From Buttiauxella agrestis (GTDB lineage Bacteria; Pseudomonadota; Gammaproteobacteria; Enterobacterales; Enterobacteriaceae): DNA of 64,000 bases. The translations under genes were made by a program, and so were the position numbers. Below the pieces are notes generated by a model, which saw only the letters and a list, made by a program, of their open reading frames with translations, did not search any database and was not told where the DNA came from. Positions 55,874 to 64,000 of this stretch are shown piece after piece; within the stretch, counting starts at the first letter, position 1, and each line of letters opens with the position of its first letter. The stretch is from NCBI RefSeq assembly GCF_900446255.1, contig NZ_UIGI01000001.1, positions 2,816,763 to 2,880,762 of the forward strand, in the 5' to 3' direction.

Positions 55874-56977
55874 TTGACCAAAACACAACATGAGGCGGTG
55901 AAAACCCGTCATAAGGAGAGTTCCCTCATTTTCCCGGTATTAGCGCTGGTCGTACTGGCGGTGTGGGGAGGAAGCCAGTCTTTACCGGCGGTTGTAGGGA
56001 TTAACATCCTGGCCCTTGTGGGCATTTTAAGTAGTGCTTTTAGCGTGGTGCGTCATGCTGACGTGCTTGCGCACCGTTTAGGTGAACCCTATGGTTCCCT
56101 GATTCTTAGTCTTTCGGTGGTTATTCTCGAAGTTAGCTTAATTTCTGCATTAATGGCGACCGGTGATGCCGCGCCGACACTGATGCGCGACACACTCTAT
56201 TCCATCATCATGATTGTGACGGGGGGTCTGGTCGGTTTCTCTCTTCTGCTGGGTGGAAATAAATTCGCCACGCAGTATATGAACCTGTTTGGCATCAAAC
56301 AGTATTTGATTGCCCTGTTTCCCCTTGCGGTGATTGTGCTGGTGTTACCCACAGCACTTCCGGAAGGTAATTTTAGTACCGGCCAGGCGTTAATGGCTGC
56401 CGCTATTTCAGCGGCAATGTATGGCGTGTTCTTGTTGATTCAGACCAAAACGCACCAGAGTCTGTTTGTCTATGAACATGAAGATGAGTCTGATGACGAC
56501 GACCCACATCATGGTAAACCGTCAGCGCACAGCAACACCTGGCACGCCATCTGGCTGATTGTGCATTTGGTTGCGGTCATTGCGGTGACTAAGATGAATG
56601 CGGGGCCACTGGAATCGCTGCTCACGACGCTGAATGCGCCAGCGCAATTTACGGGCTTCCTGGTGGCGCTGTTGATTCTCTCCCCGGAAGGTTTAGGGGC
56701 ATTGAGAGCGGTGCTGAGTAACCAGGTGCAGCGCGCAATGAACCTGTTCTTTGGCTCAGTGCTGGCAACCATTTCACTGACCGTTCCGGCGGTGACGTTG
56801 ATTGCCATGCTAACGGGCAACGATCTGACCTTTGGTTTAGGGATGCCGGAGTTGGTGGTGATGCTCACGTCGCTGGTGTTGTGCCAGATTTCGTTCTCAA
56901 CCGGGCGAACCAATGTGCTTAATGGTACGGCGCACCTTGCTTTGTTTGCCGCCTATTTGATGACGATCTTTGCCTGA
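55874..56977 (+). CDS. chaA: calcium/proton antiporter ChaA
   Basis: A 367-residue inner-membrane cation/proton antiporter (Ca2+, Na+, K+ out; E. coli 366). It has two repeats of the CaCA family, with conserved acidic motifs in VVILEVSLISALMATGDAAPTLMRDT and LILSPEGLGALRAVLSNQ, and an acidic cytoplasmic loop EHEDESDDDDPHHGK. The start is TTG 55874, after GGAG. A terminator follows the stop. Confidence 0.95.
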   Translation: MTKTQHEAVKTRHKESSLIFPVLALVVLAVWGGSQSLPAVVGINILALVGILSSAFSVVRHADVLAHRLGEPYGSLILSLSVVILEVSLISALMATGDAAPTLMRDTLYSIIMIVTGGLVGFSLLLGGNKFATQYMNLFGIKQYLIALFPLAVIVLVLPTALPEGNFSTGQALMAAAISAAMYGVFLLIQTKTHQSLFVYEHEDESDDDDPHHGKPSAHSNTWHAIWLIVHLVAVIAVTKMNAGPLESLLTTLNAPAQFTGFLVALLILSPEGLGALRAVLSNQVQRAMNLFFGSVLATISLTVPAVTLIAMLTGNDLTFGLGMPELVVMLTSLVLCQISFSTGRTNVLNGTAHLALFAAYLMTIFA

Positions 56978-56992
56978 TAATCCAAAGGCATA

Positions 56993-57026
56993 AAAAAAGC
57001 CCTTATCGCGAGATAAGGGCTTTTTA
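56993..57026. terminator. bidirectional terminator chaA/kdsA
   Basis: AAAAAGCCCTTATC-GCGA-GATAAGGGCTTTTT serves convergent chaA and kdsA. Confidence 0.92.
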
Positions 57027-57043
57027 TTTTCTGATTCAAAAAA

Positions 57044-58748
<1,705 letters not shown>

Positions 58749-58751
58749 GAC

Positions 58752-59141
58752 TTACCCCAATAATGGTATTTTTGTGGTGGCGAGTTTAATGATGATGTAA
58801 AGCACCACCAGGGCCAGCAAAAAGGCAAACAGCCGAATTTGCTGGCTGCGCGGGCGTTTGCCCAGCACGATAAACCCTAAAACAATATAGATAATAACGC
58901 CAAATAGCTTCTCAGTCAGCCATGTACCTTGCGGCGTGAAGGGATAGAAATGCGTAATCATCACTAATGCGGCGCCACTGACCAGCAATACCGTGTCGTT
59001 GATATGCGGCACAATGCGCACCCAGCGCTTGTTTGACATCGCTGAATGACGGTATTGCCACCAATAACGTAAAACGAACAGACTGATGGAAATGAAGACC
59101 GTCAGAATATGCAAATGCTTGAGCGCGAAGTAAGTTGCCAT
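58752..59141 (-). CDS. ychQ: SirB2 family membrane protein YchQ
   Basis: A 129-residue membrane protein with four predicted helices, opening MATYFALKHLHILTVFISIS, matching E. coli YchQ in size and order. The function is unknown. It is 5 bp after prmC and co-transcribed with it. Confidence 0.93.
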   Translation of the reverse strand: MATYFALKHLHILTVFISISLFVLRYWWQYRHSAMSNKRWVRIVPHINDTVLLVSGAALVMITHFYPFTPQGTWLTEKLFGVIIYIVLGFIVLGKRPRSQQIRLFAFLLALVVLYIIIKLATTKIPLLG

Positions 59142-59146
59142 TTTGC

Positions 59147-59989
59147 TCAGTTCCTTATGTAAAAATAGCGTCCCACTGTCAGACGGTCGTTCCCACCGTA
59201 ATCCTGACAGCTCTGTATCTCGGTATATCCAGCATCATTAAACAGTTCACGCATCTGCGCCGCCTGCTGCCAGCCATGTTCGAGCAGCACCCAGCCACCC
59301 GGCTCAAGGAAGTTTCGCGCGGTCTCTACCAACGTGCGTAAATCGGCTAAACCGTGGTTTTCAGCGACCAACGCGCTACGAGGTTCAAAACGCACGTCAC
59401 CCTGTGAAAGGTGCGGATCTTGCGCATCGATATACGGCGGGTTACTGACAATCACGGTAAAACGTTGTGTATTGAGCGCACTAAACCAATCGCTTTGCAA
59501 GACCTCAACATTGGGAATTCCGAGGCGACTCGCATTATCGCGAGCAAGTTCTACAGCATCAGGGATAAGGTCGAGTGCGGTGACGCAACAATCCGGACGT
59601 TCGCTGGCAATCGCCAGGGCAATGGCCCCGGTTCCGGTGCCTAAGTCCAGCACCGAACACGACGTTTCAGGCATTCTGGCGAGGGCTTGTTCAACCAGGC
59701 ATTCAGTATCTGGACGCGGGATTAACGTCGCTGGCGAAACTCGCAGCGGCAGCGACCAAAACTCACGTTCGCCCACCAGGTGAGCGATAGGCTCACCCTT
59801 CACCCGGCGCGCCAGCAAAACGTCCAACGGCTGTAACTGTTCGGCGGTCAGTTCGGTTTCACCAAAGGCCAGAATAAAGGTTCGCGCTTTTCCAGTGACG
59901 AAACCGAGCAGGATTTCCGCGTCACGACGCGGACTTTCACTTTGCTGAAGCTGGGCGATGGCCTGTTGTAGCCAGTATTTAAAATCCAT
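59147..59989 (-). CDS. prmC: release factor glutamine methyltransferase PrmC
   Basis: PrmC N5-methylates the glutamine of the GGQ motif in PrfA and PrfB. 280 residues (E. coli 277). The SAM motif is VLDLGTGTGAIALAIA (about residues 114-129), and the catalytic glutamine-binding motif is VSNPPYID. Its start overlaps the prfA stop by one base, so enzyme and substrate are made together. Confidence 0.96.
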   Translation of the reverse strand: MDFKYWLQQAIAQLQQSESPRRDAEILLGFVTGKARTFILAFGETELTAEQLQPLDVLLARRVKGEPIAHLVGEREFWSLPLRVSPATLIPRPDTECLVEQALARMPETSCSVLDLGTGTGAIALAIASERPDCCVTALDLIPDAVELARDNASRLGIPNVEVLQSDWFSALNTQRFTVIVSNPPYIDAQDPHLSQGDVRFEPRSALVAENHGLADLRTLVETARNFLEPGGWVLLEHGWQQAAQMRELFNDAGYTEIQSCQDYGGNDRLTVGRYFYIRN

Positions 59990-61071
59990 TAATCCTGCTC
60001 AGACAGCGCCGCTAACTGGTCTGCCTGGAATTCCTGCACGATGGGTTCGATAAGCCCGTCGAGCTTACCTTCCATCACTTCATCAAGGCGATATAACGTC
60101 ACGTTGATGCGGTGATCGGTCACGCGGCCTTGCGGGAAGTTATAGGTACGGTTGCGGTCTGAACGGTCGCCACTGCCCAGCAGGTTACGGCGCGTTGAGG
60201 CTTCTTCTTGCTGACGTTTAGCCATTTCAGCGGCACGAATACGCGAACCCAGCACCGAAAGCGCTTTGGCTTTGTTTTTGTGCTGTGAGCGTTCGTCCTG
60301 GCACTCAACAACGATACCGGTCGGCAAGTGGGTAATACGGATTGCGGAGTCGGTGGTGTTAACGTGCTGACCGCCCGCGCCCGAGGAACGGAAAGTGTCG
60401 ATACGCAAATCACCCGGGTTGATATCCGGCAGTTCCGCTTCCGGAATTTCTGGCATCACCGCAACGGTACACGCTGAGGTGTGGATACGGCCCTGGGATT
60501 CAGTCGCAGGAACACGCTGCACGCGATGGCCACCGGACTCGAATTTCAGACGCCCATAAACCCCATCGCCGCTGATTTTAGCGATAACTTCTTTAAAGCC
60601 GCCGTGTTCGCCTTCGTTGGCGCTGAGGATTTCGACTTTCCAGCGACGTGATTCCGCGTAACGACTGTACATACGGAACAGATCGCCTGCGAAGATAGCC
60701 GCTTCATCGCCACCCGTTCCGGCGCGAACTTCAACAAAGGCATTGCGTTCGTCATCCGGATCTTTCGGCAGTAACAGCACTTGCAGTTGTTGTTCTAATT
60801 CTTCGCTATCACTTTTTGCCTGGTTTAATTCTTCTTGCGCCATCTCGCGCATTTCCGGGTCATCAAGCATGCTCTGCGCGGTTTCAATATCTTCCTGAAC
60901 CTGGCGCCATTGCAGGAAGCAACGGGAAACGTCGCTTAATTGAGCGTATTCACGCGACAACGCGCGGAAACGGTCCTGGTCGGCAATTGTGGAAGCATCA
61001 CCAAGCAGGGCCTGAACTTCTTCATGGCGCTCTTGCAGGGCTTCTAGTTTGGCAACGATAGAAGACTTCAT
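59989..61071 (-). CDS. prfA: peptide chain release factor 1
   Basis: RF1 terminates translation at UAA and UAG. 360 residues, as in E. coli. The GGQ motif [20 protein letters not shown] and the codon-recognition region with [20 protein letters not shown] (including the PAT-type tripeptide) are present. It lies between hemA and prmC, the conserved arrangement. Confidence 0.98.
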   Translation of the reverse strand: MKSSIVAKLEALQERHEEVQALLGDASTIADQDRFRALSREYAQLSDVSRCFLQWRQVQEDIETAQSMLDDPEMREMAQEELNQAKSDSEELEQQLQVLLLPKDPDDERNAFVEVRAGTGGDEAAIFAGDLFRMYSRYAESRRWKVEILSANEGEHGGFKEVIAKISGDGVYGRLKFESGGHRVQRVPATESQGRIHTSACTVAVMPEIPEAELPDINPGDLRIDTFRSSGAGGQHVNTTDSAIRITHLPTGIVVECQDERSQHKNKAKALSVLGSRIRAAEMAKRQQEEASTRRNLLGSGDRSDRNRTYNFPQGRVTDHRINVTLYRLDEVMEGKLDGLIEPIVQEFQADQLAALSEQD

Positions 61072-61106
61072 GGGCGGTGTTTCACCTTGTAATAAGAGTT
61101 TATTTG

Positions 61107-62363
61107 CTAATCCAGCCCGAGGCTGTTACGCAGAATCTGCAGGCGTTCGTCATCCCCGTCACGGGCAGCCTGCTGGAGAGATTTGGTTGGTGCGTGGATC
61201 AGGCGGTTGGTTAATTTCCACGCCAGATCCTGAAGAACGGTTTCGGCATCGCCCCCCTGCTTGAGGGCGGCGAGCGCTTTGGCGGCCAGGTCATCACGCA
61301 CCTGTTCAGCCTGACTACGATATTCGCGGATGGTTTCGGTGGCACTTTGCGCGCGCAACCAGGCCATAAATTCGCTGCATTCTTGCGCGACAATGGTTTC
61401 GGCTTCAACCGCGGCGGCTTTGCGCTGCGCGAGGTTGCTTTGAATAATCGCCTGCAAATCGTCAACGCTGTACAAATAGGCGTTCGCCAGTTTGCCCACT
61501 TCGGGTTCTACGTCGCGCGGAACGGCGATATCCACCAGCAGCAGCGGTTGGTTGCGGCGAGCTTTCAGGGCGCGCTCCACCATGCCTTTGCCGATAATCG
61601 GCAGCGGACTGGCGGTGGAACTGATAATAATGTCGGCTTCCTGCAAACGTGAATCGATGTCGCTGAGGCTGATAACTTCTGCGCCGACTTCATCAGCCAG
61701 CACCTGAGCGCGTTCACGTGTGCGGTTGGCGATGATCATTTTCTGCACGTTGTGTTCACGTAAATGACGCGCCGCTAACTCGATAGTTTCACCCGCACCG
61801 ACCAGAAGCACCGTCACGGTCGATAAGGATTCAAAGATTTGTCGCGCCAGCGTACAGGCCGCAAACGCCACGGAAACGGCGCTGGCACCGATATCGGTTT
61901 CAGTTCTGACACGCTTCGCCACGGAGAAGGATTTCTGGAACATGCGTTCCAGCTCGCTGGAGTGCGAGTGCCCTTTCAGGGAATCCGCGTAGGCTTTTTT
62001 GACCTGCCCTAAGATTTGCGGTTCGCCAAGCACCAGGGAATCCAGACCACTTGCGACGCGCATTAAATGCGTGACCGCTTCGTTATCGTGATGCCAGTAC
62101 AGGCTGTTACGCACTTCATCTTCGTCGAGGTTGTGGTAGTTACACAGCCAGCGCACCAGTTGCTCGTGCAGGTTTTCCTGTTCTTCAACACTCAGGTACA
62201 ACTCGGTGCGGTTGCACGTTGAAAGCACCACTCCGCCCTGCACCATCGGCTGTTCGAGCAGGCTCTTCAAAGCGAGGTCGAGCGTGTCCGGCGAAAACGT
62301 AACACGTTCTCGCAACGAGACTGGAGCTGTTTTGTGGTTGATGCCAAGTGCTAACAGGGTCAT
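61107..62363 (-). CDS. hemA: glutamyl-tRNA reductase
   Basis: HemA reduces glutamyl-tRNA to glutamate-1-semialdehyde, the first step of haem synthesis. ATG 62363 ([17 protein letters not shown]) gives 418 residues, the E. coli length; an in-frame ATG 17 codons upstream is rejected. Catalytic Cys50 is in [10 protein letters not shown], and the NADPH motif is [16 protein letters not shown]. It is the first gene of the cluster and divergent from lolB. Confidence 0.98.
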   Translation of the reverse strand: MTLLALGINHKTAPVSLRERVTFSPDTLDLALKSLLEQPMVQGGVVLSTCNRTELYLSVEEQENLHEQLVRWLCNYHNLDEDEVRNSLYWHHDNEAVTHLMRVASGLDSLVLGEPQILGQVKKAYADSLKGHSHSSELERMFQKSFSVAKRVRTETDIGASAVSVAFAACTLARQIFESLSTVTVLLVGAGETIELAARHLREHNVQKMIIANRTRERAQVLADEVGAEVISLSDIDSRLQEADIIISSTASPLPIIGKGMVERALKARRNQPLLLVDIAVPRDVEPEVGKLANAYLYSVDDLQAIIQSNLAQRKAAAVEAETIVAQECSEFMAWLRAQSATETIREYRSQAEQVRDDLAAKALAALKQGGDAETVLQDLAWKLTNRLIHAPTKSLQQAARDGDDERLQILRNSLGLD

Positions 62364-62567
62364 TGAGCGGTCTGAATAATACCGATGTTGATAAGGATTA
62401 ACTCGGCGCATCATACAGGATGCGGGCAGTCAATAAAAGAGAGTCACCCCTTGTGGAGTATCACTGCAATTAATGATTTAAGATAACTTGACCGTAGACG
62501 ACCTGGCCTGGCACCGCTAGCATAAACAGTTAACAACTAAAATTAATGAGAAGGATCCGCCGCCACT

Positions 62568-63191
62568 ATGTTTATGACGAAACCCCGTCTGCTGTGCCTT
62601 GCGCCACTGGCAAGCCTTGTTTTAACTGCTTGTGTGACTCCTCAGTCAACAGGCCCAGGCAAAAGTCCTGACTCCCCGCAATGGTTACAACACCAGCAAC
62701 AAGTTCAAAAAATCACCCAATACCAGACGCGTGGTGCTTTTGCCTATCTTTCCGATAGCCAAAAAGTTTATGCGCGTTATAACTGGCAGCAAACCTCACC
62801 TGACCGTTACCGCCTGTTGCTGACCAATCCATTAGGCAGCACCGAACTGGAGCTGAATGCCCAGCCAGGCGTTGTGCAACTGACTGACCGCAACGGCAAA
62901 AAGTACGTTTCTGATAACGCCGAAGAGATGGTGGGCAAACTGACAGGCATGCCGATTCCACTCAATAGCCTGCGTCAATGGATCCTCGGCCTGCCGGGTG
63001 AAGCCACAGATTACAAACTGGATGACAAGTACCGCCTGAGCGAAATCAACTACACCCAGGACGGCAAAACCTGGAAAGTGGTTTACAGTGATTATGATGA
63101 CAAGGTGCAACCTGCACTGCCATCAAACATGGAATTGCGTGAAGGTTCGCAGCGAATCAAACTCAAAATGGACAGCTGGACGGTTAAATAA
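62568..63191 (+). CDS. lolB: outer-membrane lipoprotein insertion protein LolB
   Basis: A 207-residue lipoprotein that receives lipoproteins from LolA and inserts them into the outer membrane. The signal peptide ends in lipobox LTAC (Cys about residue 22); the next residue is Val, so there is no Asp+2 inner-membrane retention signal. It matches E. coli LolB ([49 protein letters not shown]). The stop overlaps the ispE start (TAATG). Confidence 0.97.
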   Translation: MFMTKPRLLCLAPLASLVLTACVTPQSTGPGKSPDSPQWLQHQQQVQKITQYQTRGAFAYLSDSQKVYARYNWQQTSPDRYRLLLTNPLGSTELELNAQPGVVQLTDRNGKKYVSDNAEEMVGKLTGMPIPLNSLRQWILGLPGEATDYKLDDKYRLSEINYTQDGKTWKVVYSDYDDKVQPALPSNMELREGSQRIKLKMDSWTVK

Positions 63192-64000
63192 TGAGAAAAC
63201 GTTGGCCATCACCGGCAAAACTGAATCTTTTTTTGTATATCACCGGGCGTCGTGAAGACGGCTACCATAATTTACAAACTTTATTTCAGTTCCTCGATTA
63301 TGGCGACACACTGACCATTGAGCCGAGAAATGATGGTCAAATTCATCTCGCGACACCCATTGCAGGTGTGCCAGATGAAGAAAATTTAATTGTTCGTGCC
63401 GCACGTTTATTGCAAGACACCGCTCTGCTGATGGGTTCGTTACCTCAGAGTGCCGGGGCTGAAATCAGCGTTGAGAAAAAGTTGCCGATGGGTGGGGGTT
63501 TAGGCGGTGGTTCCTCCAACGCGGCAACCGTGTTAGTGGCCCTCAACCATATCTGGAACACCGGCCTGACTGAAGATCAGCTTGCGGTCATTGGCGTTAC
63601 GCTGGGTGCTGATGTTCCGGTCTTCGTGCGCGGTTTTGCTGCGTTTGCGGAAGGTGTTGGCGAGAAGCTCACACCGGTTTCTGTGCCGGAGAAATGGTAC
63701 CTGGTCGCACATCCTGGTGTCAGTATCCCCACCCCGGTCATTTTCCAGGATCCTGAGCTGCCACGAAATACCCCGATTAGATCAATTGACACGTTATTAA
63801 ACTGTGAATTTGGTAATGATTGTGAGGTTATCGCAAGAAAACGTTTTCGTAAGGTTGATGAGCTGCTTTCCTGGCTGTTAGAATACGCGCCGTCGCGCCT
63901 GACCGGCACCGGCGCTTGTGTGTTTGCAGAATTTGACACCGAGAACGCTGCCCGCCAGGTGCTTAAGCAAGCCCCGGAATGGCTGCATGGGTTTGTTGCG
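63191..64000 (+). CDS. ispE: 4-diphosphocytidyl-2-C-methylerythritol kinase, 3' end cut by window
   Basis: IspE phosphorylates CDP-ME in the MEP isoprenoid pathway. 270 codons are present; the E. coli protein has 283, so only the last dozen or so are missing. The GHMP-kinase motifs are [20 protein letters not shown] at the N-terminus, [18 protein letters not shown] for ATP binding, and [14 protein letters not shown] near the C-terminus. The ATG overlaps the lolB stop by one base. Confidence 0.96.
   Translation, partial: MRKRWPSPAKLNLFLYITGRREDGYHNLQTLFQFLDYGDTLTIEPRNDGQIHLATPIAGVPDEENLIVRAARLLQDTALLMGSLPQSAGAEISVEKKLPMGGGLGGGSSNAATVLVALNHIWNTGLTEDQLAVIGVTLGADVPVFVRGFAAFAEGVGEKLTPVSVPEKWYLVAHPGVSIPTPVIFQDPELPRNTPIRSIDTLLNCEFGNDCEVIARKRFRKVDELLSWLLEYAPSRLTGTGACVFAEFDTENAARQVLKQAPEWLHGFVA

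Overview
The window is a chromosomal segment of a member of the Enterobacteriaceae. Most of it matches the Escherichia coli gene order around minutes 27-28, and many proteins are near E. coli length: tonB-yciI-yciY-clsA-yciU, oppABCDF, ychE, adhE, tdk, hns, galU, rssB-rssA, ychJ, purU, tandem tRNA-Tyr genes, narGHJI, narK, narXL, ychO, ychN, chaCBA, kdsA, ychA-ychQ, prmC-prfA-hemA, lolB, ispE. It is not E. coli. It carries a Klebsiella oxytoca-like nas (assimilatory nitrate) cluster, a galU-linked ugd of the longer type, a channel gene other than kch, and a sugar cassette inside the nar locus. Genera such as Klebsiella, Enterobacter, Kluyvera, Lelliottia or Buttiauxella are plausible. I cannot choose among them from sequence alone.

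Layout. 1-7.5 kb: a secreted fasciclin-domain protein, the TonB-dependent receptor pqqU (yncD) convergent with tonB, yciI, an unnamed 51-residue membrane protein, yciY, cardiolipin synthase clsA, yciU and a voltage-gated-type channel with a C-terminal zinc ribbon. 7.5-13.1 kb: the oligopeptide permease operon oppABCDF. 13.1-19.4 kb: ychE, the fermentative adhE with a long structured leader, tdk and hns. 20-26 kb: ugd and galU (UDP-glucose to UDP-glucuronate), the sigma-S adaptor rssB with rssA, ychJ, purU, and two identical tRNA-Tyr genes behind a tyrT-like stable-RNA promoter.

26.5-40.9 kb is the respiratory nitrate region: narGHJI, narK and the narXL two-component system, with recognisable FNR and NarL sites. 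Between narG and narK lies a three-gene cassette of a GntR/HutC regulator, a TIM-barrel sugar-phosphate isomerase-like enzyme and an MFS transporter. It has its own terminator and a 12-bp palindromic candidate operator. 42.4-53.5 kb is the assimilatory nitrate locus nasR-nasFED-nasCB-nasA, inserted between ychO and ychN. Its control region shows a sigma-54 promoter, a hexaloop hairpin of the ANTAR type and an intrinsic terminator, the parts of NasR-mediated antitermination. The NasC-like and NasB parts are read as one continuous 1355-residue polypeptide. 53.5-64 kb returns to conserved backbone: ychN, a small DUF1883-like gene, chaCBA, kdsA and the hemA-prfA-prmC-ychQ-ychA cluster, then divergent lolB-ispE, with ispE cut by the window edge.

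No insertion sequence, prophage, integrase or CRISPR array was seen. The less conserved material is the left-edge genes, the nar cassette, the nas cluster, the galU-linked ugd and several small or structured intergenic elements.
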